DNA from: Fusarium oxysporum f. sp. lycopersici 4287
Lineage: Eukaryota; Ascomycota; Sordariomycetes; Hypocreales; Nectriaceae
Direction: 5' to 3'
DNA length: 64,000 bases
NCBI RefSeq assembly: GCF_000149955.1
Contig: NC_030986.1
Span: forward strand, 638,787-702,786
The translations under genes and the position numbers were made by a program. Each line of letters opens with the position of its first letter. Position 1 is the first letter of the stretch. Positions 53,554 through 64,000 of the stretch are shown one piece after another. The notes under the pieces are model-generated. The model had not been told where the DNA came from and did no database searches. It was given only the letters and a program-made list of their open reading frames with translations.

Positions 53554-55072
53554 TTAGACTGCAAATTCCGATACTACTTCTTCCTTTTTGCTAGCAAGAA
53601 GCGCTGATACCACCAATCCCAGAACACAAACCACCAAGACTCCAGCGGCGTTGACGACTGTTCGCATGGCAGATACAGGGGGCTTCTTGCTGACGATATC
53701 AACCAGGATCTCATCAAATCGCTTAGCCATCTGCTCTCTCCCAAACAACTCCTTCACTCTCGCAGCACCCTTGTCGCCCATCTTCTGCACCTCAGTATCG
53801 CTAAGTGTCAGCGCACTGCGCACGACATCGGCCCAAGCATCTACGTCCTTCGGCGATCGCAGCCATCCCGTCTCGCCGTCGACGATTGTTTCCACGGGAC
53901 CACCTGAATCAGCGGCTAGTACTGGTGTACGGGCAAGCATGGCTTCTAGGGGAACGATTCCAAAGTGCTCGTTGGCGGGTGTGTAAAGCAGAATGCGAGC
54001 GGAGCGGAGGAGCGATGCTTTGAGGGAGTTGGGGATCGAGAGGAGGAAGAGCACGGGAACGGTTGGAGGCGCAGATAGAGCAGTAATAAGGGTCTTTGTG
54101 GTGAGGTGTTCGAGACCGTGGGAAGAGGCGAGAGCTTCGAGTTCGGAGTGATATTGTACGTTTTCAGCGACGCGAGGATCGTAGCCGCCTAATGATGAGT
54201 TAGCATTACTTTCGGGTCAAAGGCTCATGTATGCCCTACCTGCAAGAATGAGTCTGCACCCCTTGCGCTCAGCTTCAGGAATGGCAGCAAAGGCCTTAAT
54301 TGCAAGACCAATATCCTTCTTCCTCTCAAAACGGTTGATACTCAAGATGATCTTCTCGCCCTTGAACGGAACATCACCATCACTGCCAACGTCCTCTTTC
54401 TCCTTGACTTCCGTATCCACACAAGGATACACCACCTTCGTTTCCGTGCGCTTCTTCAAATTCGGCCACGTATTGTTAACCACGCCCTTTGTGAAACCAG
54501 AGTTCACAGCCACAGCGCTCGCAAAACCCATAGTCCATTCCTCAAGCCAGTCAAACGGACGTCGGTACAAGCGCTTGAGGGCAGATTCGCGGCCTTGCGC
54601 GAGGAGAAGATCGGGGAAGTGGCAGTAGAAGAGGATTGGCGAGGATGGAGCGATGTAGCGCATGAAAGGTAGGCCAGCGGAGAGTTGATCGACGATAAAG
54701 GCGCGGGGTCGTAGGGCTTGTAGTTCGCCGGTGAGAGCAATGTGGATGAGAAGATGAACATGTCGAAGGATGGCGCAGAGGATTGTGAGGCGCGAGAGGA
54801 TGGACATTGGGATCAGCCAGTGGCCGCGAACACGAACATCGAGGGTTCCTAGTCCTGTCAGCCATCTCACATACAACAGACTTAGAGTCATTACCATCAC
54901 GGCACTCATCAAAGCAATGCTTCGGATCACAGTGATTCGTAAATATCACCACCCGATGTCCCCTCTCCTGCAAACCGACCGCAGCATCGACAACAAGGCG
55001 CTCGGCACCTCCAATGCCAAGATCAGGGTGGAAGAAGACGATGAAGCCTTTATCTTTGGCGTCTGAAGCCAT
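53554..55072 (-). CDS. ALG2: ALG2 alpha-1,3/1,6-mannosyltransferase
   Basis: Alg2 adds the second and third mannoses to the dolichol-linked Man1GlcNAc2 on the cytosolic face of the ER. Three exons (54895-55072, 54240-54848, 53554-54188) with introns of 46 and 51 nt give 473 residues. The N-terminus has [19 protein letters not shown], the GT-B donor-site motif of GT4 enzymes. [28 protein letters not shown], the junction LILAG-GYDPRV, and the EX7E motif region [19 protein letters not shown] follow. A hydrophobic segment near the C-terminus ([16 protein letters not shown]) fits membrane attachment. Length and motif order match the family. Confidence 0.95.
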
Positions 55073-55591
55073 GATTGCGGTCTTCTCTTTTGTGGTGGTT
55101 ATGAGAGGCTACGGTGTTTGGTTAGTGGGGGTTTTTGGAGTTGGAGGAAATGAAAGCTCCAGTGGGGCTTGAAGAGAAGGTCTGCTGATTGGCTGGTGAT
55201 AATTGGAGTGCGTGGCCGTCATGGGAAGTGGGACCGTATCATCATGAGCGGTACGTATCTTTTTACCCCAGAATCTTTAAATTGTTCACATGCAAGACGT
55301 TGAAGGCATCATAAACAACAATGAATACATATTCATAATAGTATTTAGACTCATATATAAATATCGGTATCTTACTCTTCAATATATTAGTATCGTAACA
55401 CTTCTTATATCATGTGATCTCATATGCCGAGATGCCCATCTCAGATTCATCATGTACTTACCCCAGGCATATCCACAAGCCGAGGTGTTTTCCTTAGCCG
55501 GCCTTCAACTCCACGCTCTTATACCAACCTCTTATACCACCCAACAACGCTCACTCTCCCTCGCATTCTCTCATCTCACTCACAGCACAAA
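55073..55591. promoter_or_regulatory. Bidirectional upstream region between ALG2 and the enoyl-CoA hydratase-like gene
   Basis: These 519 bp lie between divergent start codons. The central part (about 55280-55420) is AT-rich and the last 100 bp is CT-rich with repeated CTCAC units, as in many fungal leaders. I see no gene. Confidence 0.5.
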
Positions 55592-56468
55592 ATGTCTACT
55601 CTCTTCACACTCCCCATCGCAAAATGCGGCGCCCATCCTGGCGGAACTCTCACATGCACAGAACCCTCACCGAGAGTCTACCTTCTCACCCTCCTCTCAC
55701 CACCCGACAACCGTCTTACAACACCCGTTCTCAAAGCTTTTCTCAACGCCCTTGATATCATCGAGTTTGGTTATCCTCACGGTGTTGTAGCGACCACTTC
55801 TGGAATTCCAAAGTTTTATAGCAATGGTCTTGATCTGGAACATGCTGTTGCGACAGACGGTTTCTGGCCTTTGCTCTATGATGTTTGGGCTCGTTTCTTG
55901 ACGTACGTTTACGATAATACTGAGTACCTATGAGTGGTGTGCTGACTGTTTTAGATACCCTATGCCTACAGTGGCCCTCATGAACGGTCATGCCTTTGCA
56001 GGCGGTCTCATGCTCGCCACAGCGCAAGACTACCGTCTCGCGCCCACCCCACGAGGCTTCCTCTGTCTCAACGAGCTTGTCTTCGGCGCACCCCTCAAGC
56101 CCGCCATGTCAGCTCTCTTCCGTATCAAGTACTCCCACTCCACCTATCGAAGTCTCGTCCTCGAAGCCAAGCGCTTCACAGGCGAGGACGCCTTGGCAGC
56201 TGGTATCGCCGACGGTCTTGCGCCCAAGGGCCTCGAAGACCTACTCAACTTTATCAAGGAGAAGGAACTCATTGACAAGAGCAAGTCTGGTGTTTACGGC
56301 GTGTTGAAAATGGAGATGTATGCGGGCTTGGTGGAGTTTATGAGAGGGCCTGCTATGGAGGCGCATGAGCAGAGATTTGAGGAGGCGCAGAGTAGGGAGG
56401 GTGAGAGGAAGGAGTTTGGAAAGGTTTGGTATGAGCAGTGGTTGAAGGATACCAAGGCCAAGTTGTAG
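55592..56468 (+). CDS. Peroxisomal enoyl-CoA hydratase/isomerase family protein (PTS1 AKL)
   Basis: Exon 1 (55592-55902) and exon 2 (55955-56468) are joined across a 52-nt intron (GTACGT..TTTTAG) with the junction RFLT-YPMPTVALMNG, giving 274 residues. It is a crotonase-fold protein. SGIPKFYSNGLDLE and NGHAFAGGLMLATAQDYRL match the two segments that form the acyl-CoA oxyanion hole. The C-terminus is AKL, a type 1 peroxisomal targeting signal variant, which fits delta3,delta2-enoyl-CoA isomerases of the Eci1/PECI type or a related peroxisomal beta-oxidation step. The exact reaction is not certain because the catalytic acid or base cannot be placed without an alignment. Confidence 0.88.
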
Positions 56469-57160
56469 GTGCTTGTTCTTGTAAGATATATGTGTGAGCA
56501 TATCTGTCGCGACTTGCAGAGTATTTGATGTCCTGACCTACCCTCATATACCAAAATATCGACCTCCCTGGGTGGGACCTACCTTTATATCCTAAAACAA
56601 CTCTATATGTCTTTGACGAAGAGTGGTGTAGTGGTGTCTACCTATAACCTATAAACCTTCTAAAATCCGAACCTAAAATCCTCAAACTCTCTTCCCTGCA
56701 CCACTCTTCATTTTTGCAGTTCGTGTGTTCGAATTCAGGGTGAGCCAGATTACTCTGGAGAAATTGTGATCTTGTGATGCTTTTTTGTCGTGTTGAAGGG
56801 CTAATAGCCACAGCTTACAGACTTCTAAATATACGCTCATGTTTACCCTGTATTCATGTTTTCACGAGTCACGGCTGTTCAATATCAAGTATAGTCCACT
56901 ACCGCATTCCAAGAGCCACGGGCGAATGCTATCAGATATATAGGTACCAAGTAGCATATCATTAAAAGCCAAGCCTATATCCATACACCTACTGCGCCAA
57001 GCTCAAACTCAGGAAACTTGGTATAACATATTATCCCTATTTTATTGCTCCCACCAAACGCCATATATGCGTACCAAATACGCCTCATAAATATACCGAG
57101 CCATCCCTCGTGAGTATATGCGATTTGACATGCTCAGATCTATTATATAAGTCCGCCGAA
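56469..57160. other. Intergenic region with a hairpin-forming repeat
   Basis: These 692 bp lie between the convergent enoyl-CoA hydratase-like and Zn2Cys6 genes. The first 250 bp is rich in short repeats (CCTATAA, TAAAATCC, GACCTACC) and contains an inverted repeat at 56618-56709. The remainder is AT-rich with no gene. Confidence 0.5.
56618..56709. repeat. Imperfect inverted repeat with 14-nt arms
   Basis: The left arm GAAGAGTGGTGTAG (56618-56631) is complementary to the right arm CTGCACCACTCTTC (56696-56709) with one G-T type mismatch. A 64-nt loop separates them. The left arm resembles a tRNA A box, but no tRNA fold closes. It could be a terminator or processing hairpin of the gene upstream, or a relic. 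Confidence 0.45.
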
Positions 57161-60100
57161 TCAATGACCGCCCTGACCCATGTGCGGATGCTGATGCTCA
57201 AATAGACTCAACACATCTGAAGGTATATAGTCTAACCAAGGCCCCATCATGTCTGATTGCTGCAGCCCCAAAGCAGCAATGTCTATATCCTGGCTGTCGA
57301 AGGTGATGCCGTCCATGCTACCCATATTTCCCCAGGGCATCGCATATGGGAAACTCGTTTGGCCAAAATACATGGCGTTTGCCCCTGAAAGAGTCGTGGT
57401 GGGGTTCACACCATTGTCAGCCATCGCTGTTGGTGGCGAGACACTGTATGTATCAAAAGCAGTAGAAGGTGGATTTGTCGGTGTAAACCTCGACCCAGTG
57501 GTGTAAATGTCATTGGCCTCACAGTCCTCAGGCAACCCGTCGAACTGAACAGTAGGACGAGTTTGCGTACTCGTCGCTGAAAGGTTCGAAGTTCGACGAG
57601 GCACAACTGGGCGGGACGATTGCCGCACAGCTGAAACATTGGGCTGGGGATAAGTTGGCGCAAGCATGCCCGCTGAGTCTGGTAAACTCTGTCGAATAGG
57701 GTCAAATATCATATTGCCAGGTGGTGTACTAGGAGCTCGTGTCGGCTGTGAAGTTTGAGCTCCAGTTCCTGGCGTCGAGTCTCGGTTCTGATACATGAGT
57801 GTCAGGCTCGAGTTTGGAGAGTTGGCAGTTCCTGCCAGAGTCCATGCTATAGGCGGACCTGACATCCTTGGTGATGCCTTGTTCTCAAATTTGGGGAACG
57901 GATTGTTCAATGCACCACTGCTACTCTTGCGTCCAGCTTTAGTGCTCTCATACTCTTCTGCTGTGTACGTTTCGCAATCCCATATTCCCTTGGCCCTCTG
58001 GTCCAATGCAGTGATGATGTAGGTAGCTCCACCCCAGTACATTTGCACTTGTTGCAGAGAATTAAAGCACTTTTGGTAGTTCTGGTTTGCTGCCGAAGCC
58101 AATAGGGAGTGTCTTGATGATTTGGCCTCTCGAGGTTTATTGCTTCCTGAAGCGTCCGGATGCTGTGCACCTGGGGGTGAGTTGGCCCGTGAAGGCGAGC
58201 TCGATGCGTTTGCGCTTGACTCCATCACGAAGGCGCAAGCTGCAATGTAGATTGGCTGACTGACAAAAGGATTTCCAATGAAGCTCTTGGAGTCTATCAA
58301 GTCTGCAAAAGACAAAATGTCGCAAATCGTTTTTGCGCTGCTCATGCTGAGCTCGCGACTGTCTGGTAGGAGTTGCAACTCACTGCGGAGTTCAGCAAAG
58401 GGTGTAAGGAGAGTCGGCTGGTGAAGGATGATGAAGAGAGCATGAAACCAGAAGTGCAGCAGGATGAATGTGGTGCCCTGGCCTGCTCCCAAATACGCTT
58501 TGAAGTTGTTTACATTGAACTGTAACCGCCAGTCCCAACTCTTGTAGAGCCTGGTCAGCTCATGCTCCATCTCACCAAGCTTGTCCCATGTGTCCTTGGT
58601 GAGATCCTGCGCATTGCGAATCTTGTTGAGGATGTCGCATACACGCCCGTAGAGGTGGATTATTTGGAGAAAGATCGGATAGGGAGCTGGCCAACCAGTC
58701 GCTGGGTCGATGAAAGGCTCTGGGAATGAAAGCTCCAAGTCATCATCTCGAAATGTGACAGGTCGTCCCGTCCCTGATGAGATGACACGGTCAAGGATAA
58801 AAACTGCCCAAAACGTATCCATCCTTTCTTGTACGAGCTCTTTTTGCTCTTGAGCACTCAGCTGACTCGATTCACCTCCTTTCGCCTCGGAGCTTCCTTC
58901 GTCAACCGGATGGCGGCCCCAGCTCTGAGAATACAAAGCATCCTTCTCGCCATGATACTGAACTCCCACCTCTTTTTGCAACCCCAGGTCGACGGCCATA
59001 CGGATAGCAAGCCCAAGATACATCCACAGAGCGCTGTCCTGGCTCGCTCCGAAACCCTCATAAGCCATGAGAAGACAAGCTTGCACAGCACCAACAGTCG
59101 GACATGGGAACGTATCAACAGTGGCCTGCCTGGCTCTTTGCGCAAAGACTGCACCCCTTTCCATCCTTGGCATTTTGTCGTTTCCGTTTGTAAGAATTGG
59201 TGAGTCGGAGAATCTGGCGGCCAAAGCGCATATTGAGTCAACCAGAATCGGTTCAACCCTCTTTTCTTTCACCATCCGTAAGAACTTTGATTGTCGAAGG
59301 AATGGGTAACTGGAGCCCATTTGCACGAAGAAGGTGTTGATGAGACTAATTATCAATGGGTGAACTGGAGCAGGATCGTTGGGATCATAGGTAGGTAGTT
59401 CCTCGCTGACCACATCGCTCCCAACAGCTGAACTGCTTCCTTGCGGTCCGCTATGCGTTGATATCGGCGATGTCCCAGCCAGTGATCCAGCAGTCGAGCG
59501 CCGGCGATCGCGCACAGAAACAACCATTTGTTTAAAACCAGGTACGATAGCAGTTGGGCCGAAATATCGGAAATAGGGTACGCGGTGACTTTCGGAGCGT
59601 CGCACAGCAGTAGGAGAGGTTGGTAGAGTGGAAGGGTGGTGGCCATTTTGCGCAGTCGCATTCGGGGTTTCGCGGTCTTCAACCTTTGGATCGATCATGT
59701 TCGCGAGCGACATTGTCGTCCCTGCAGCTGCATGTGAATTTGGGGTTTCAGGCGCGTGCTGTGCCGACACAGACGCCTTCTCGATCTTGATATTCTCATC
59801 ATGGTAGTGGCGGGGCTCATGCTCGTCTCGTTCGTGGGCCTGCTTATCCAACGGCGATGGTTTCTCACAATCCTCCCTCTTGATTTCCTCAGGGTATCCT
59901 AGACATTGGTGGCCGTTCTTGGTACAGGTAGAGCAAACAGGTCGTTCGCCAGCGCATCTCGTCTTTCGTTTTCGACAGGTCAAACACCTGAGCCGCAAAG
60001 GGGTTAGCACCTGGCAATTGGGTCGAGGAAGAGTCGGGTATTGGGTAACAGGAAGTAGAGACCAGAAGACGATATACTGTGGAAGCCAGAGAGTCATGCG

Positions 60101-60259
60101 ACTAGTTCTGTGTCACGATGTTATGGTGGTACGACCGGAGTATACTTACGCAGCGTTGATTCTGCGCCGCTTAGAAGGCGGTTGTCCTTGATTATGTACA
60201 AAACGAATCGGACGCGGTGGCGGCGGAACCGAATCCGATGTATTTGTCTGGGTGCTCAT
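57161..60259 (-). CDS. Zn2Cys6 transcription factor with fungal-specific middle domain
   Basis: Exon 1 (60150-60259) encodes MSTQTNTSDSVPPPP and ends with the basic SKRRRINA segment. It joins exon 2 (57161-59987) across a 162-nt intron, giving 978 residues. The zinc cluster begins at the junction: cysteines at 38, 41, 48, 55, 58 and 65, spaced C-x2-C-x6-C-x6-C-x2-C-x6-C, with RKRKTR between them. A PYFRYFGPTAIVPGFKQMV block near residue 175 and HPLIISLINTFFVQMG with FWAVFILDRVISSGTGRP mark the fungal-specific TF domain (about 250-560). The C-terminal third is low-complexity. It should bind CGG-type half sites in the nucleus; the target pathway is unknown. An overlooked alternative start downstream is unlikely, because exon 1 supplies the usual basic lead into the first Cys. 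Confidence 0.92.
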
Positions 60260-60261
60260 GA

Positions 60262-60270
60262 CTAGAACAT
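60262..60270 (-). promoter_or_regulatory. Two-codon upstream ORF just before the Zn2Cys6 factor start
   Basis: On the minus strand ATG-TTC-TAG (60270 to 60262) ends two bases before the main ATG at 60259. Such a minimal start-stop unit could stall or allow reinitiation at the main start. Its effect depends on where transcription starts. Confidence 0.4.
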
Positions 60271-62329
60271 GGTGATGCTTCTCCTGGGGGTTGTGTAGTT
60301 GGGCGCAGAAGCGGACGTTCGTTGGGAGCAGAAGAAGCCCGGCGCAATATGGAGCCAGGCGAGTTTAAGCGATCCGAGTATGATGACGAGTGACAAGCTG
60401 ACCGGCGGGGTTCGACGTCTTTCAGGGCGTGTTGCAGAAAACTGTGGCTGTTGATGTTGGGCAAATATGCAACAGGTGGCGAGGCAATGCAACCCTGGAG
60501 AAGGAGGACGCAAGGGATGTGAATGCGACAGGAGATTTGTTGCGATGTTTCGTAGGTTCTAGGAGAGGAAGTTAAAATGGTGGCATTCCCATATATGAGA
60601 CAGAAGCCTTAAAGCTGGGCAAGGTCACATCAATGACTGAGTAGCATGTTCTGGATTGGGTTTGGGTAAACAATCAGGAACATGAAACTAATAAGCGACG
60701 GCACAGAATGAAGCTCGTGAGGTAGGCCAGGGGTTTGAGATTAGGCGATGAGAGAGGAGTTCATGAAGGCTTTAGTGTTGAGTTGTGCCGTGACGTAAGA
60801 GGATACGGGTATAGTTGAGCAATAATTAAGACGGAATTATTAAGAAAATGTGACTAGAAAAAAGGATGAGAGGGAACAAGATGCAATGACACAACGAATA
60901 TGATTGCAAAAGTGGACGACAGGGAATTGAGTCTGGTCTGGGGACGGGGATGGTGTTTAGGCAGGTGGGGTAATTGCTCATGTGGAGAGAAAGAACTGCA
61001 AAGCTCAAGCCTCAAGTGATCAGAGACATACGCAATTCTCAAGGTATGACTTACAAGCTAATATCCTCCTATTTCGTCGACAACAGGTGTAAGTTGTAGG
61101 AGAGAAAAGAGAGATATCACTGAAGAAAAAGTAAGGAGCCAATGCAACACAACACAACAAAACTGGGCATCAAAAAAACCAACATCGTCACATCAGTGGC
61201 AATAAATACCATTAGCCTTGATCCCTCTCTTACAGTCTCTCCTCTTTTCCCTCAATCCCACTCCCATTCATTCTCAGCCCTTTCCCATGGATTCATCTCA
61301 TCCAATCCTCCTCCTCCAACTCCTCTTTCTTCGGTTCCTTTTTCCCCTTTCCTAGCCGTCGCCCCCAACCTTATTAGTTAGAACCAACGTAACGGCCCGC
61401 TTGCCGCCTTGTTCAGCCCCCTCCAAGGATTAACTGCAAAGACCACGATGATGCTCTTCTGCTTTGCATATTGCGTCTCACCTATGCATTCTTGCAGATG
61501 GGGTTTTGTCTTTCTACCTAGTTACATGCATCGCATAATTGGATTCCTCTTATACAGACCATTCTCTTCTAAATTCGGCCTGCTCTCTAAGCGAATTGAC
61601 TGCAGGTTGGTGACAGACGATCTAATTGTTTCATCTTGAGGGTTGAGAGTTCACCCCACGCCGCTAGACAGTTGTCAATCCCATGATCCGACAGCCATCC
61701 CGAATAAGCCGTTACATGGATAAAGCCAAGAAACCGGAGTTATTAATTAACTTTGGTTCCAGAATGCGGGGAAGCGATTTGCAATCGTGGTTTGTCAGTT
61801 TCCAGTGCGCAGTTGTACTCGTACCCTACTGCGTAGAGACTCAAACACCGCTCCTCAGCCTTTTGGAACCTCTTGATCAATCGTCACGGCCTTCCAACGC
61901 CAATGCCAAGCTCATGCAGATCATTATGCACTGCCCGCAGCATCATAGCCCGATGAAACAGAGCTCCCAAATCTGTTGAACAGGTGGCGAATGATATCGA
62001 GGTCCACTAAACAGGCATATCATCCATGGTGCTCTAGGACGTCAAGTGGGTAAGTAAACAGGTAGCTGTCAATATCCACATATTCTCTTCATGTTTCATT
62101 ATAAAATACATCTCATCGCGTTCATATATGCCATACAGGTACAATCACCGTATAGTGCCGCCTCAACAAATCCAAGTGCTCCCAACCATCCCAAATATGT
62201 ATATATGTCACTACGCTTCCCATTCCTTTTCAACTCCAATAATATCCAGCTGTGAATGATTGCTGAACGGGTATCGCCAGTTCGCTGTCGTCGCTATCAT
62301 ATGACTCGTCCGTATTTTCCTTTCCTTTC
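60271..62329. other. Upstream region of the Zn2Cys6 factor and 3' flank of the second regulator
   Basis: About 2 kb without a supportable gene. The part near 60840-61100 is purine-rich on the plus strand (CT-rich on the coding strand of the Zn2Cys6 factor), consistent with a long leader. Short open frames on the plus strand (61142-61639) are low-complexity and have no domain. Confidence 0.5.
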
Positions 62330-64000
62330 TTATCCAAAAACGATGGTTACGCCCATATCTGCACTCACTCTTCTCCAGAGATCACCACCACTCCTGACAC
62401 CCATCATCATCGCCTCTTCTTGCTGCTGCAGCATATCGGCCTTGTCCGCACGTCGCCAGACTTCTTGTGCAATAGTCCATGCACGGTCAATATTTGTCAT
62501 GCCTTGCCGGCGGTTGATAGCAATGAATGCCTGTCGGGCAAGTTCGCGATCAGCGAGTGTAATGGCCTCGCAAGCAGCAACAAACAGTGGCCAGAGAAGA
62601 GCACTCATAGGACCAGTATTACTGACTGTTCCGACACAATGGGTCAGGCTGATATGGGCATGGCGCTGTACGAGTGGGTGTCTCCTTGGGTAGCTGTAAA
62701 TGGTCCGGTAAAGGTAGACGAAAGCAGAGTGACGATAAGACAAAGCGTTGCTAAGAATACTCTGGAGTCGGCTCCTTTCTGCAGTTTGCTCAGGGCTCAA
62801 TTCCTCAGGATTTTGATTCAGAACAGAGTTTTCGGGGACGGCAGGATGCCAGTCCTCCAACGCCGCCTCGATAGCCGTTGCCGAGGTTTCGAATTCCGTT
62901 CGGAGAACAGCAACCTTGGAAACCTCTTCGTTTGCAACAGCAACATCAAGCTGATCCTTGAGTGCCAAGAGGTTGGAAAGTCGATGGATGATTGGCCACA
63001 AGGAAGTGGCCATGCCCAGCAGAGTGTCGACACTGCCCAAGGGAGAGGTGGCGCCACAAGAATCGAGAGGAGGGAAAGGTGTAAGATAATTTGTGCCTGG
63101 AGCACTAGAGAGAGGAGCAGTACCAAATGACAGTGCCGCAATAACATCATAGAAACGGAATGCCTGGAAAATCGTCAAAAAGTTGCTCATTGATCCAGTC
63201 GAATACAACTTACCCGCTCCAGGAAAACGCCAGTTGGATCAGTGGCAGTTCCATTGTTGCTCATGATGGTCATGGCGCCTTTGAGATGGCCATCCACGAT
63301 ATTGGATCGACCCTTTTGTACCAGCTACAGGGCGTCAGTTACATGGGCCAGAGATTCAAATTGATCGATCAACTTACCACTTCATAATACACTAATAGCA
63401 TGATAGCAGCCAGCAACTCGTTTCGGTTTGCGCCTGAGCCCTTCTGAATCAACCGCGCCAGACCCTGAATAGCTCTGTTGTGAAAATAGACACTCTTCTC
63501 GTCATTTTCAACCCCACGGTATTCGAGATGAGCACTCGCTAAAGCATAAACCGCGTTGGTGACAGCAGGGCTCTCATGGCACAGGGGAAGAACAAGCTGC
63601 TGGAAAGGATTGCCACTCTCTTCACGGAAGACGATGAGATGCGACAAAACATTGCAGAAATGGTCGACAAGTGCACGTCGGTTGGTACGTTCGGAGAACT
63701 CTGTGAATACCGGAGCGCAGAACTCAAGTCGAGGAGATTGTGTAGGAATAGGCGCGATCATAGCCAGTGAAGGGCTAGGGGTGGCGTATGCGGCTGCGTA
63801 TGTGCTGGCATACGTTGTTGTTGGAATATTGATGGTGATGGACTCCCGGCGAACTATCTCTTCGATATCCTCCTCTCCGTTCTCGATGTGTTGAACGACA
63901 TACTTGGAATCATCGAATGGGGGCAATTGAAAATCGACCGAGTCGAGAGGTGAAATTATTGGAAGGTCCGTGGCCGCCCAGTCAGTAGGGTCATTTGTGG
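62330..64000 (-). CDS. Fungal-specific transcription factor (Fungal_trans_2 type), C-terminal part, runs off window
   Basis: Three exons are visible: 63379-64000 (open to the window edge; coding continues to about 63378), 63214-63324 and 62330-63163. The introns (53 and 50 nt) have GTAAGT donors and AG acceptors. Junctions read [17 protein letters not shown] and [18 protein letters not shown]. The helical pattern with [32 protein letters not shown] and [13 protein letters not shown] fits the Fungal_trans_2 (PF11951) regulatory region found in ARCA- and acr-2-like Zn2Cys6 factors. The DNA-binding N-terminus would lie beyond 64000, so the type of zinc cluster cannot be confirmed. The last residues VTIVFG precede TAA. 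Confidence 0.85.

Noticed and set aside
56622..56740. Possible intron-containing tRNA (A-box-like TGGTGTAGTGG and B-box-like GTTCGAATTC about 100 nt apart)
   Set aside because: The T stem (GTGTG against TCAGG) does not pair and no acceptor stem can be formed.

Overview
The window looks like nuclear DNA of a filamentous ascomycete, most likely a sordariomycete of the Fusarium/Nectriaceae type. The genes are widely spaced and mostly carry one or a few short introns (46-168 nt) with GTRAGT-like donors and CTAAC/CTGAC-like branch sites. The proteins are typical of moulds: Zn2Cys6 factors, Kcs1, a Cdc11/Nud1-type LRR scaffold and a CaMKK with long disordered ends. The genus is my inference; I ran no search. 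I found no rRNA, convincing tRNA, CRISPR array, phage or intact transposon.

Layout. 1-5.2 kb: the 3' end of a COX8-like gene, a mitochondrial PPR protein (-), mitoribosomal protein mS23 (+) and ALG14 (-). Two assembly gaps (1634-1833 and 3602-4298) cut PPR, mS23 and ALG14. 5.9-9.1 kb: an atypical Rho-like GTPase with an in-frame stop, then a FAD-dependent DAO-type oxidoreductase. 10-14.4 kb: the inositol hexakisphosphate kinase Kcs1, followed by a 5.5-kb gene-free stretch. 20-29.5 kb: a divergent pair made of a large, unrecognised, disordered protein with repeated PW motifs and a RVxF-like site (-), and a Cdc11/Nud1-like SIN scaffold (+). 31.3-34.4 kb: a TBC Rab-GAP. 35-38.5 kb: divergent chorismate synthase (-) and lipoate-protein ligase (+), with a TGACTCA site between them. 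38.5-48.8 kb: 10.2 kb with no recognisable gene. 48.8-56.5 kb: a CaMKK-type kinase (+), ALG2 (-) and a peroxisomal enoyl-CoA hydratase/isomerase-like protein ending in AKL (+). 57-64 kb: two regulators on the minus strand, a complete Zn2Cys6 factor and the C-terminal part of a second one that runs off the window.

The genes are mostly unrelated housekeeping and regulatory functions. Loose themes are mitochondrial gene expression and respiration at the left end, N-glycan assembly (ALG14 and ALG2, about 49 kb apart), and cell-cycle or signalling genes in the middle. I see no biosynthetic gene cluster or defence-like cassette.

The items most worth a second look are these. The Rho-like GTPase has Gln in place of the P-loop Lys, no CAAX box, and a TAG where the conserved Trp of the WDTxG motif belongs. 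ALG14 has a reading-frame conflict and mS23 has a GC-AG intron. The unrecognised protein shares its promoter with the SIN scaffold. The 10.2-kb gene desert precedes the CaMKK gene, which has an overlapping upstream ORF. Exon boundaries were worked out by hand from splice consensus and frame arithmetic; they are not supported by transcripts.
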